A stretch of DNA of 64,000 bases, taken from the NCBI GenBank assembly GCA_011799875.1, contig CM022298.1:261199757-261263756 (forward strand). The letters run 5' to 3'. Positions 10,689 to 22,038 of the stretch are shown here, one piece after another (the stretch's first letter is position 1; every line of letters begins with the position of its first letter). Below the pieces are notes generated by a model. That model did no database searches, had not been told where the DNA came from, and saw only the letters and a list, made by a program, of their open reading frames with translations. This stretch comes from Thinopyrum elongatum. Taxonomy: Eukaryota; Streptophyta; Magnoliopsida; Poales; Poaceae. Position numbers and translations under genes: made by a program.

Positions 10689-12900
10689 GGTTATGCAATT
10701 CTGTTCTTATAAGTATATACTAGCCCAAATGCTCGTGCGGTGTAACGGTAGAAAAAACAACATGTATTCGAATTTAATGATAACTACATGTGCAAAGCAC
10801 AACCACTGCTCATTGTTCCGGCTTCGCTGCGGAGTAGAGCAAACTATGCAGGAAATGAGTAGCTAGTGTTTGTTCACTTAACTTTCTACCGTTAATTATA
10901 AATAGAGCAGTGCACATGCGCAGACAACCATCATACAATATTTTTTATTTTCATGATAGAAACATCTTGTAATAATCAATGGTACATACGAGAAAATTTT
11001 ATAACCTTTCTATGTAATAGTTTTTGCTAGCTAACAATATCACACTGATATAATTATAAAAAAAATCATCAACTTAGTCTTTGTATATTTGTATGATTGA
11101 AAACCCCTAAGAAATTATGGTACTACCTATATTATCACTATCATTAATGTTTTTCCTTAGTAAAGAATCAAATTACTACTACATGGTAATATTCTTGTTG
11201 CTCATATTATTATTATTCATTATGAAAAAAAAGAATGAAGTTGCTAAATTCTAGCCCACTGTACAAAGTTTAGAATTTTTTTAATCAATTTGCATGTGTT
11301 AAATATTTACCTTAACCGATCATGTATTAGTGCATGGTTTTAATGTTTACATTTTTTTACAGTTCTATAGCCATGACATCAACTAATGTTTATGCTTAAA
11401 AATATTGTAAACAAAAACAAATAATAAAATGAAGCAATTATCATGATACAGTGGAGTTAGGCGAGGTGCACTCACTTCTCTTCCCGAGCTAGCTATAGCT
11501 CCTAGTCATTCTCAAACATAGGGCATATCAGTGGGCATATGAAATAAATTCCATGATGAATTATGTCATCATGTGGTTATACCGTTCCTTCATTCTTCTT
11601 GCAATTTGGTCATATGTGTGGCACTTGTCAGCGTTCTCAAATGTGCTCTTCATTTTTTCAGTGGTGAACTGGGCAACTCATTCTCCATAAGCAGATCATT
11701 TCTTCACGTTGGCTAAAGTCGAGAAGCCTAACTATTAGCTCTTTGGCTGATTCATACGAAGATCACACTGGAACGACCAGCCCCAGGGGCTGATCATGCC
11801 AGTGTGATTCCGAACTGCTAGAAGATCCAGTTGAAGGAAAACTGTAGGAACGCTTTTCAGCTCTGCTCCTGACATCGCGACATGCACGCCGGCCCAGGCT
11901 TATGCGCATATATCAACAGGAGTTATAACAACACGATGGTTGTTCATGGAAGCAGTTCAACATCAGGCTGTAGACCAAAGTGTGTTGTAAAACATGCCAG
12001 CCAATCCGCCATCAAACACCTCACAATCACGTTGCTTTAAGAAACAACAACGATCTAAATCCACCGTATGAACATGAGAATGCTTATAGACACATAATTT
12101 GGCGAAGAAGGCTTCATCACATGGCATGCATTGAGCTGTTCTGCAGTCAATCCACACAAATCAAACTCTTCGTGGAAATTCCCAAACTGTACGGCAAAAC
12201 AAGCCAGCCATCAAACACCTCTTTAGAAGTTGGCATGCTTAAGAAAAAAAATCATCTTACCGGCAAATCTAGCCCCGTTGCGATCTATAACTCCATGGGC
12301 CCCATCAAGCTGCTCGGTGACAAGCAATTCACACTGGCACGACCAGCCCCTGGGTCGACGGTGCTGTGCCTCGGGCCCAGTAGCACTCTTCTGCATCGAC
12401 CCGAGCCGCCATGGACGACAGCCTCTACGTCTGGCGTTGACCGCGGGCGACCGACCGACCGCCTCCTTCGCACCTCCCCCTTCTGCTCCTCCTCTCTTGC
12501 CCGGGCAGCGTGGCCCGCCCGCGGCCGTCATGTTGCTCGCCGCCTCGCCGGGCGACCATAGCGTCGCCAAGCGCCGCCTACACAACCCTGTAGCCGGCCA
12601 CGTCACACGCAGCTGGGCGCCGCAGCGCGTGTCCTCCGTCGTGCCTCCCATCGCCTTGCCTTGCTTGCCACTACTAGCTCCTCCACCTCAGGTGGCTACT
12701 ATGAGCTCTCTGCTCGAGCTCCACCACGGGAGCACCTCCTCTGCTCTGGAGAGCTCCCTCACAGGCCGCTCGCGTGATGGTCAGCTGCTAGAGCTCACGC
12801 CCCCTCTTCCTCACATCTCTGTCGCTCTCTATTGCTTTGAGGAATCTCTGACATAGTATAACTTGCTACAAAAGAGCAAGGTGGGACTATGTAATTTTGT
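10689..12900. other. Composite insertion, left part; no gene recognised
   Basis: After 10688 the similarity to copy 2 stops. A phrase common in grass repeats (CTCGTGCGGTGTAACGG near 10733, compare CTGTGCGTTGTAACGG near 14280) marks the start of foreign sequence. 10860-11460 is AT-rich. 11960-12250 holds two diverged copies of a segment containing CCAGCC...CATCAAACACCTC. 12300-12850 is GC-rich with overlapping open frames on both strands that match no family I know; I regard them as compositional. Confidence 0.4.
11762..11808. repeat. 23-bp-arm palindrome
   Basis: Arms 11762-11784 and 11786-11808 are inverted copies with three mismatches around a single central base. The core ACACTGGCACGACCAGCCCC recurs as a lone arm at 12331-12350. 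It could be a foldback or MITE junction. Confidence 0.65.
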
Positions 12901-13026
12901 AGTGAATCTGCCTTAGAGCGAGGAGCTCCTGAGCCACGCCTTTAGCGCCGGTAACGCCTACTAGCGCCCACGCGCTGTCCCCCTGGGCCTGGCCCAACAT
13001 GGCCGATGCGCCCCGGTTGCCCCTCT

Positions 13027-13092
13027 CAGGATTCAAACTTATAAGAGCCATCCTGTACGAGGTCACCTAACCACTCGAACAACTCAACTATA
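13027..13092 (-). repeat. tRNA-like head (pol III A and B boxes), minus strand
   Basis: On the minus strand the A-box-like TAGTTGAGTTGTTCGAGTGG (13090-13071) is followed about 32 bases later by the B-box-like GTTTGAATCCTG (13038-13027). Spacing and order match a tRNA-derived SINE promoter. No cloverleaf with a sensible anticodon stem was evident, so this is not called as a tRNA gene. Confidence 0.5.
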
Positions 13093-13194
13093 GTGCCTAA
13101 CAAAAACGCCAACAATATAAGAACATGCAGCCGCGCTATTTATGCATCTGCACTGTATCACTTAATTTTCTGAATTATTTACCAAAAAATCATG

Positions 13195-13735
13195 AACTTG
13201 AATAATTTCATCATTTTCGAAGAAAAGTTCACAAAACTAAAAAAGAGTTCATTGATTTTGAAAAAAGTTCATCAAATTTGAAATGTGTCCATTGTTTTTG
13301 AAAAAAAGTTCATTGAATTTGAAAAAAAAGTTCATCGGATTTGAAAAAAGTTCATCGAACTTGAAAAACGTTCATTGAATTTGAAAAAAAGTTCATCGAT
13401 TTTGAAAAAAAGTTCATCGAATTTGAAAAAAGTTAATTGAACTTGAATAAAAGTTCACCGAATATGAAAAATGTTCATCAATATTAAAATAAGGTTCATC
13501 GATTTGAAAAAAAAGGTTCATCGATTTTGATAAAAAGTTCATCGATTTAAAAAAAGTTAATCGAACTTGAATAAAAGTTCATTGATTTGAAAAAAAGTTA
13601 ACCAAATTTGAAAAATGTTCATTGATTTTGAACTAAGGTTCATCGATTTGAAAAAAAGGTTCATCAATTTGAAAAAAAGGTTCATTGATTTTGGAAAAAG
13701 TTCATCGATTTGAAATAAAGTTCAAGATTTAAAAA
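13195..13735 (+). repeat. Tandem array of AAAGTTCATCGATTTG-type units
   Basis: About twenty imperfect units of roughly 18-28 bp with the core GTTCATCGA(A/T)TTGAAAAA, varying in A-run length. The array is low complexity and almost free of C outside the core. It lies between two tRNA-like heads that face in opposite directions. Confidence 0.9.
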
Positions 13736-13894
13736 AAATCACAAATTCGAAAAATGAATCACGCACTTAGCAGAACAGAGGAAAGAAAAGAATAAAAGAG
13801 AAAACCGAACTAAACAGTTTCCGAGAAAAAGAAAAGAAAAAAAGAGCAACGAAAGACAGAAAAGGAATAAAAAGCTCAAGGAAACATGAATCGA

Positions 13895-13958
13895 TCAGTT
13901 GGCTGAGTGGTTAGGTCCGCGCGCATGTACCAACGAGATGGCCAGATCAAATCACGCC
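13895..13958 (+). repeat. tRNA-like head (pol III A and B boxes), plus strand
   Basis: TTGGCTGAGTGGTTAGG at 13899-13915 is a good A box and AGATCAAATCACG at 13944-13956 a plausible B box. The A box resembles those of serine or leucine tRNAs. A run of eight A follows at about 13968. Likely SINE-derived. Confidence 0.5.
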
Positions 13959-13959
13959 A

Positions 13960-14996
13960 TCGCTAGCAAAAAAAATTGCGTAGAAAAGAAAAATGAAAAT
14001 GGGTCGGCCCAGTGCGATGGGAGGGTGTGCGCCCGATTGCGTAAATAGCTAAAACGGGCGCTTAAGGTGCCGTTTAGGAATTGCCCTTAGAACGCAAATG
14101 TAGGGTAGTCTCTGCCGGCTCAAAAAATACGGTGGATGCCCGGCCCATGCGGTGGACCTTATGGGCAGCCCATGTATGAAATTATTGGACGGATATTTTT
14201 TATCGTGGGCGTGCGCAAAAAATTAGTACCATCTTGGATAGTTGAAAACAAATAATTTAGGTGAATGGAAAACATATGCCTGTGCGTTGTAACGGGGAGA
14301 TAATTTTTTTGCAACAAGCAGCGGAAAAGATAATTGATGTGTTCATCAAAAACGGTCTCCATGGCGGTGGGGGACCGAACGAGGAGCTGCGGTCTTCTCA
14401 CGGGTCATGTTTGGCCCCGCGTGATCTTGATAGTGGTGGGGCTAGTCGGCGTGGCAGCGACTACCCAACTTGTACCCTTTTTTTCTCCGGGTCCATCTCG
14501 GTCTCGGAGTTGTGGTTGCGTTCTCATTTGGTTGTTGGGCGGCGACCTTCGATGCACGTTTGCTTCGACCACTTTCTCCTACGACGACGTAACTGGATGG
14601 ATTACTAATTGCAGTGTATAAATTATGTTTCATTAGCATAAGCAACGCATAACCAGGCATTAATGTCCCTTCATTATCATGGTTTATTCTCTTCAACTAT
14701 TTTTGTGCTCACTTGCCCATAAATTTTATTAATTAGAGCAAAACTAGCATATTGTCTTTTATTAGCACGTGCCCACATTTTTTTTCCATTATAGCCAACC
14801 AATATTGTCTTTTATTGGCACGTGCAAGTTACCTCCGGCAATAAGTTGTGGAGTCCCTTGTTCTGCTCATAATTCTCGAGACAACTTCTTTATTCTCACA
14901 CAACCTCCGTATTTCCAGACAACTTAGGGACATATAAAAACTGGTGTGATTTAGTATAAAATTCCAAGATGGGACTGTTCCTACCATAATTGCAAG
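13960..14996. other. Composite insertion, middle part; no gene
   Basis: It includes a GC-rich phrase (GGGTCGGCCCAGTGCGATGGG near 14001) and, at 14205-14290, a stretch (GCAAAAAATTAGTACCA, then GGTGAATGGAAAACAT) that recurs in diverged form at 16385-16450. The short open frames at 14260-14620 show no family signal. Confidence 0.4.
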
Positions 14997-14997
14997 C

Positions 14998-15068
14998 TAG
15001 TTGAGTTGGTTTTATCCGTCGGCACAATAGGCAAGGTCCATAGTTCAATCCCCTCGCGCCCTTTTTTT
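14998..15068 (+). repeat. tRNA-like head with T-run, plus strand
   Basis: A-box-like TAGTTGAGTTGGTTT at 14998-15012, B-box-like TAGTTCAATCCCC at 15041-15053, and a T8 run at 15061-15068 that could terminate pol III. Consistent with a SINE or tRNA pseudogene. Confidence 0.45.
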
Positions 15069-15069
15069 T

Positions 15070-15893
15070 ATGCTCATCCGTTCGACAGAAAAAGAAATAC
15101 GTGGTAGGTCCAGTTTGGCCCACCCGGGGGGATAACCAAAAAAATTGAGGAGCTACATGTGGAATGGATGGAACAAAATCCATACGCATATTTTTCTTTT
15201 CTTAGGGCAGCTACGTGGGAGCTACTATATGATGCTAGGTGCGTCAAATACCGCCTGAGACGCACATCAGTTCGCGTCTGGGCCAGCTGACTGGCAGGCA
15301 CCAAAATAATCTGTGTCTTCAAGGCACGAGTAATAATCCAAAAAAAAGACGTGTGGAACAATCAAATACATGACCTTAAAGACTCGATCACGTGCCGCTA
15401 GCCACGGCAACAAACGCCTACTGCTAACCAATGGCCAACGCAAATATTTAAGAACATAGTGAGACATCGGATTTAAAACAGAATTTAAAAAAAATATGAA
15501 TTGCCAAATATTGTTCGAAACGTGAGCATTATTTGAAATTATGAATAATGTTTTTAATATTCCGTCTATTTTGGAAAAAGCATGATTTTTTTAAAAAAAA
15601 CATCATTTTTTGAACACATGAACCTTTTATCAGAACCCAAACATTTTTTTTAATTTGTGACCGACTTTTGAAAACGGAACATGTTTTGAACATTCAGAAC
15701 AATTTTGTAAAATATGTTTCTAAACGCAGACATTATTTTGAATCTGTGACCATTTTACTCAAAGAAGAATATATTTCAAATTTTGAATATTTTTTAAAAT
15801 ACATGTTTTTTAAATTAGTAATTTTTTGGGAATATTTTTGAATTTGAAAAAAACGTCAGAACGAGAAAATAAATTAATGTTCCAAATATTTTT
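15070..15893. other. AT-rich sequence without genes
   Basis: 15070-15470 has mixed composition. 15480-15890 is very A/T-rich with repeated TTTTGAA and GAACATTTT phrases. No coding or RNA signal seen. Confidence 0.4.
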
Positions 15894-16281
15894 GAAAAGG
15901 GGAAGACAATATTTTAATTCAAATATTTTTCAAAAAAAAAATACAAAAATTAAAATTCTGTATTTTTTTGAGAATTTTCAGTTACAAAATAAGGTAAAAA
16001 TATAAATAAATTTAGACGGAAAACAAAACGGGCCGGCCTAGTCTTGGGTGTCATGTGCGAACTCCAACTATCTAACGCACAGGGCGAGAAAAGGGGAAGA
16101 CAATATTGTAATTCGAACATTTTACAAAAAAATTACAAAAATTAAAATTCTCATTTTTTTGAAAATTTTGAATTATGAAATAAGGTAAAAATAAAAATAA
16201 AATTGGACGAAAAACAAAACGGGTCGGCCCAGTCTTGGGTGCCATGTGCGAATTCCAACTATCTACCGCACAGGGCGAGAA
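15894..16281 (+). repeat. 194-bp tandem duplication
   Basis: Units 15894-16087 and 16088-16281 align from GAAAAGGGGAAGACAAT through CGCACAGGGCGAG. Both contain AAACAAAACGGG(C/T)CGGCC and CAGTCTTGGG or TAGTCTTGGG. Substitutions are scattered, so the duplication is not recent. Confidence 0.88.
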
Positions 16282-16474
16282 ATAGGCTTTTTGAAGCTAC
16301 ATGGCCAGGGAAATAAGTGGGGTGGCTTCGCTGGGCCACAGTGTGTGCGGGCCGAGTACGAAATTCCGAATTGCTAAAAAAACAGACGGGCGCACAAAAA
16401 ATTAGTACCACTTCAGATAGAAAAATAAATTTTGAGGGTGAACGGATGAAAAAATCGAAGAAACGCACCTTGCT

Positions 16475-16545
16475 TTATTATTATTATTATTATTATTATA
16501 TTACTATTATTATTATATTATTATTATTGTTATTATTATCATTAT
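16475..16545 (+). repeat. (TTA)n microsatellite
   Basis: An imperfect run of about 23 TTA/ATT triplets directly after CACCTTGCTT, then GATTATATATGTT. A triplet tail in this position resembles the 3' ends of some plant non-LTR elements and may mark the right edge of the composite insertion. Confidence 0.9.
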
Positions 16546-16589
16546 AGATTATATATGTTGATGTTCTGTAGACAGAGCGTAGATGTTGT

Positions 16590-17155
16590 GCGGACAGAGC
16601 AAATCACATCGCACATTGACTAAACAATGGAACCCGTCGGTGGTGATTTCTTCAATCGCTCACAATTGTATACCAGCAAGCATTTGCTCGCAACACACAC
16701 GGCTTGTTAAGAGGAATCGCCTGTGTTGTTATTGGTCTTCTCACATATTTCTGATTACTGGCCTGTTTGCCGCGTATCACACACATCTTGTTAAGTTGAA
16801 CCATTTTTGTTGTGTTGCCTGATCGAAAAAAGTTCATCCGAGTGAACTGTATGTCGTATATCGCACACACCTTGATCTGGCTGACCGTTTCTGTTGCATT
16901 CCTTATTCACAAACAGTTCATCCGAGTGAACTGTATGCCGTATATCGCACACACCTTCTTATGGCTGCCCATTTCTGTTGTTCTGGACATTGCTCACCGC
17001 AAACAGTTTTTATGGATTAACTGTATGCCACACATCGCACACGCAACTATAATCTGAATCGTGTTTGATGTCTCCGCATCGCAAACATTTTGTATCTTTT
17101 TTGACGGGTTTGACATCACCGTTTGCGATTAAATTATTTCATGCTATATCACAAA
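16590..17155 (+). repeat. Subterminal repeat block of exonuclease unit, copy 1
   Basis: Repeats of 84-90 bp centred on GTTCATCCGAGTGAACTGTATG (16832, 16916, diverged at 17006), each followed by TATCGCACACACCTT and TTTCTGTTG. The block is the reverse complement of 33737-34330. Each unit has a short inverted GTTCA...TGAAC motif. In CACTA elements such arrays bind the element's own DNA-binding protein; here that role is inferred. Confidence 0.8.
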
Positions 17156-17548
17156 AACCGGAACAAGTCTCTTTCGGACCCTCGGGTGAGGAGCACTCGG
17201 AGCCACCGAACTGACTAGGGCTGACCTCCAAAACCTTCTAAGTGCTTTTCGTTAGACCAATTCAGAACCATTTGGTCCCACCGAAACCACTTGGAACGAT
17301 CTGTTTTTTTATATTAGAGAGATTGATTTGAAATGCCCGGCGTCACTGAGTTGTAGTGCTCATAGCAGTTACTCATCTTGGTGCCACCGATCTGTTTCGC
17401 TCGGTCTCACCAACAGCTCACGGGTATATATATTCGCACGGACCGTACATTGAAACTCCTCAACAGTTATGTCTCCCGCACCCCGTTGCTGCTGTCGCCG
17501 TGGTCTCCGGATCGTCTTCACGTCTCCAGCGCGCCCTCGCTGCCGGAC

Positions 17549-20500
17549 TGTGGCGCCCCCGACTTAATCGTGCACTAATCATACATGCAAACATGCACGA
17601 TCAAGCACAGGGACTCACGGGAAGATATCACAACACAACTCTAACACAAATAAACGGAGACCCCCAATATTACAGACCAGGGATCCGAAGATCCGAATAC
17701 ATAAGTCAGTCATACAAATATTATCTGAGTACAGACATAGTTAGACAAGTTTTGCCTTAAGAAGGCTAGCACAAACAACGACTCTAGATCGAAAGGCGTT
17801 GGCCTCCTGCCTGGGAGCCTCCGATCCTACTCCTGGTCGGCTGGCTCGAGGTGGCGTCTGGCTCCGGGGCTCCATCGTCTGATGAATCATCAAGGTGGGG
17901 TATGGGGAAAAGATAAAGTAAAGCAACCGTGAGTACTCATCCGAAGTACTCAGCAAGCAAGGATCTATACTACATATGCAACATTATCAATGGAGAAAAG
18001 GCTGTATATGTGGACTGGGCTGCAGAAATGCCAGAATAGAAAGAAGGCCTAGTCCTATCGAAGACTAGCATCTTCAAACATCTTCACAAGCCATCATCTT
18101 GCAGCAATGGAAGAGAGTAGAATAGCATTTTATTTAGCAAACATGTTGAAGCAAGGCCTAGAGATCCTTCCTCGACTCCCTGCGAGAAAGCGATCCTGAG
18201 GCTTCAATTAAGTAACAAGTATCCAGTTCAAGTAGTAGATCGGGATACACAAACTGAGCGTCCTTTACCGTAGGATCGGCTATCGATAGATCATTCATCT
18301 CTGCAGGGGTGCACTACTGTTACCCAACATGCTCGATCACCTCTGGCCGGACACACTTGCTGGGTAATGCCCGGCCTCGGGAGATCAACACGAAGCAGCG
18401 CCCTACCTAGGCTCAGCAGAGAGGTCAGCACGCCGGACTAACCTATGCACCCAGAGGTCTTGGGCCATCGCCCAGGGCACCCTGCGCATTGCGAGACTGG
18501 CCGGGGTGCAGGCGCGACACTGAACTCGTCAATGAAGTATCCAGCCCATTCCCGACAATCAGCCCGCACGGTGAATCGTGACGTCTGATGAGCTTTCGAG
18601 AGAAACGTACATCGCAGAGGGGCCCATAACCATTATCCCGCATGGTGGTAGTGCGTATAGGGCACGTCGACCCACTCAGATCACACACCCAAATCCAATA
18701 GGCTCATTTAGTATCACGCGGAGACAATCAGAGTCTCTGATGCTCCGCCACCATATCACACTCGAGTGCCCTTCCGGCACACCCGACATCATAGATCCCC
18801 ATGCGGGTACCCATCAGGGTCGACCCGCCTGTAACAAAGGTCAAAGTAACCGTGTGGTCATAACATCAAGGGGGAAACCCCGAGGAATCACCCTCAGTGG
18901 ATTCCACTCGACGAAATCATCAGGGTGAACGTAGGAGGCATCACCCTCGAGGTTCACACTGAGGGGTTGCATGACAGAGTCGTATCGGAAGTGGAGAAGG
19001 AGGAATCACAATCGATGACCACGACCGAACAGCTACACTGCAGAGTATTCATCAGGAGTGCGTTACAAGGTATCACCCTCGGCACTCGATAGTAACTATG
19101 CAGAGTCATACAACTAAGGGGGGGTGAGGTGATGTGTCGGTCTCTGGTCGTCAATCACGTTGGTCGAGTAGTCGATGATGAAGCCGAGGCAACAAGGGTA
19201 AGGTGGTGGGGTCACTGATGGTTCACTACCAACCTATACTAAACAGTTTATCATAGGCAGGTAAGGTAACAATGAACAGGTTACAAAAGCAGGCTATGCA
19301 TCAGAATAGGAGCATACATTAACAGTAGCAAAATCTAATGCAAGCAGGAGAAATAGAATGGGCGATATCTGGATGCTCAAGGGGGGGGGGGGGCTTGCCT
19401 GGTTGCTCTGGTAAGAGAGATGGATCGTCAACGGGCTGCTCGTCTGTAGCGTAGTCGTACTCAGTTGCGTCGGCGTCGGTCTCGGCATCTATTGAGACAG
19501 AAGGAGGGGGAGAGAAACAATAAATTCACGGCAAAAATGCAAACAATATGCATGACATGACTAAATGATATGCCGGGGTGTTCTACTGCCTAACTAAATG
19601 ATTTAGTTAATTTAGGAATTTATCGAATTTATTTAATTAAGGTTGGGCACTATTCATTTATCGAAACCGGTCTAAAAGTTCAATGTTCATCTAGCTAGGG
19701 GCATCTGACAGGAATACGGAGGACGTATTCAGGTTTGTATCGAAATTCTGAGCAACTTTCATGTACTAAGTATTTTCATCCGAGTTACGGATTATTTAAT
19801 ATGATTTTCTAAAGTTTTTATTAATTTCTGGAATTTAATTATTTATTTAAATTCAACATTATCCAAAACAGTGTAAGCTGATGTCAGCATGACGTCAGCA
19901 GTCAACAGTGCGTTGACTGGGTCAACCTGACAAGTGGGTCCCACCTGTCAGTTTCTGTTTAGGTTAATTAGGGATTAGCTAATTTAATTACTTTTAATTA
20001 AACTAACTAATTAATTAGATTAACTTAATCAAAGTTAATTCACTTAATTAATTATTAATTTTATTAATTACATTTTTATTTTCTTTTATTTTTAAAACGT
20101 TCTGGGGGCGGGGCCCACTTGTCATTGGCCCCGGGCCTTTAACGGGCACAGGGGGAAGCGGGCGCTGGGCGCTGCGGGCGTGGCCCGAGCGGGCGCACGC
20201 CCAGGGGCGGGCGTACTCGGCCGGGGGCCGGAGCAGGGGAGCCCGATGGCCGCGGCGCCGGCCAGGCGGCCGGAGCGGCGTCTGGAGGCAGGCGGGGCCA
20301 GGTGGAGGCAGACGCGAGCGGCGAAGCACGCGCGAGGGGCGAGCAGTGGCGGCAGCGCGTAGCAGTAGGGGCGAGCGGGCGCGGGTGAGGCCACGCGCAT
20401 GCGGGGGGGAGCTGCGGTGGCCACGAGCGGGACTGCGTGTGCGAGGGCGCGGACGGCGGTGTGCACAGGGCGGCGCGAGTGCGGCGCCGGAGCGGAGCGA

Positions 20501-21461
20501 GAAGCGAGGCAGGGGCGGCAGCGGGCGGTGCGACGCGAGTGGGAGCCGAGCTGCGGCGCGGGCAGAAGCGGGCGGTGTGAGCGCCGGGAGCGGGTCGAAT
20601 GGGGTCACAGCGGCGACAGCTGAGCCGCGGGGAGGTGGCCACGGCCGTGAGCGCGTGCGCGCGAGGGAGAGAGGAGGAGAGGTCGGGGCTCACGGCGGGT
20701 CGTAGGGCACGGGGTAGTGAGGCATGGGGAGGACGACGGGGACGAGGCGACGACGGAGAGGACGGCGTCGATGGAGTCCGGCGAGGTGGCGAGTGGCGCG
20801 GTCCGGCGAGGTGGACGAGGCGGCGAGCGGCGGGGCGCGTCGGGCCTCTCCCTGGATCTCGATCCAGAGGAGAGGGAGAGAGAGGAAGTGGATCGGGGGG
20901 GGGGAGAAGCGGGGACCGGGCTAGGGTTTCGGCCAGGGGAGGCCATATAGGGGAGTGGGGTGGGCCGGCCTGGTAGGCCGCTGGGCCTGGGTTTTTTTAT
21001 TTGTTTTATTTCCTTTTGCCTTTTTATTTTTATTTATTCTTATTTTCTGTTTTGTAAATAGCTAGGCCTCATATGACTTTTACCAAATTAGTGACCTAGC
21101 CCATTAGATCCTAGGTAATATCTACTACTGCCAAAAATTGGTTTGGAGACAATTGGAGTTAACACAAATTTTATAATAAATAAAATGTATTAAACCTTGC
21201 TGTTTTGATAATGTTAGAGCCACCTAATTAATTTATTAATTGTTGGTTATAATTTTAGAATAGTCTCTGTAATATTTGTTATTTATTGAACATTTTAGTT
21301 TCAGTGTTTGAACAACTTTTATTTTCCACTTCCATTTAAATTTGAATTTTGACTTAGGAGTTGAAATGCAATATGATGCAAATGATGATTTGGCACTGTT
21401 AATCATGCTGACTTGTCATTATCAAAAGTGATTACTGTGGCTAATGACATGGGGTGTTACA
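17549..21461 (-). mobile_element. Solo LTR of a long-LTR gypsy element, TSD CGGAC
   Basis: On the minus strand it runs TGTAACACCCC ... GGCGCCACA, 3913 bp. It is flanked by CGGAC at 17544-17548 and 21462-21466, a perfect 5-bp target duplication. No internal domain, primer site or second LTR is present, so it most likely arose by unequal recombination between two LTRs. A 17-base string GTTGACTGCTGACGTCA (minus strand, 19906-19890) and GACAGGTGGGACCC are shared with the LTR of the gypsy element at 35532, which supports a gypsy origin. 20100-20990 is extremely GC-rich, giving open frames in several phases; a G13 run lies at 19381-19393. Confidence 0.85.
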
Positions 21462-22038
21462 CGGACTCCATCGCCGTCAACGGCTTTCTCCTCCACCATT
21501 GCCGCCGTAGAGGATCTCCACCAAGTTAGGGTGAGATTCGACCCCTAGTGCTTCAACTTCTGATTCAATGCACTAGAGTATTTTGCACCCGCAAATTTCC
21601 CACAGATTGGAAGTTCTATTCCGTCAAACTCCATAGAATCAGATTTTAGTGAAAAAAATTAGGGTTAGGTTTGCGCAGAAATTATCTCGGAATGACCGAA
21701 TGGAAAGAATCGGAATCACCGATTTGGCCTCTGGCCATTGCACACTATATGTCTTGGTGCCACCGAGTGGTACAGATCGGTGAATCCGAGTCTAAGGTTT
21801 TTGTAGAACCCTAGAGTGTCGGAGAGACCGAAACAAATCTCGGTCCGACCTAGTCTATGTTACTTAGTCTCTGTAACTGCTTCGGTGCTACCAAAATTAT
21901 CTGCTCGGTGACTCCGAAATCATTTCTGTGAAAACCTAAAACTGAAGTTTTTACTCAAAATTTGGGCAAAATGCTGTGTTTTTGTGATGCTCATCTATTC
22001 TACTCTACCCAATCTACTTCACATGTGTAGTGTTAGCA

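Larger units (their letters stand above)
9856..17155 (+). mobile_element. Exonuclease-bearing CACTA-like unit, copy 1 (interrupted, ends not seen)
   Basis: The exonuclease pseudogene, its 3' flank (about 10588-10688) and the repeats at 16590-17155 are colinear with the inverted unit at 33737-35063, where a CACTA terminus is visible. In copy 1 a composite insertion of about 5.9 kb separates flank and repeats. Neither terminus is visible: similarity to copy 2 fades near 17155, roughly 70 bp before the expected end, and the left end is not recognisable. The transposon assignment therefore rests on copy 2. Confidence 0.55.

Noticed and set aside
12230..12856. GC-rich ORFs on both strands in the composite insertion
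   Set aside because: No recognisable family, simultaneous open frames on opposite strands, and no supporting splice or promoter context.
13195..13735. CRISPR-like array
   Set aside because: Units are contiguous, imperfect and have no unique spacers of constant length; plant nuclear context.
13899..13956. Possible tRNA-Ser or tRNA-Leu gene
   Set aside because: Only the A and B boxes fit. I could not draw an acceptor stem or a convincing anticodon arm, so it is listed as a SINE-like head.
20048..20976. Overlapping ORFs of up to 186 codons on both strands in the solo LTR
   Set aside because: High GC leaves few stop codons; the translations are Ala/Pro/Arg/Gly low complexity in every frame.
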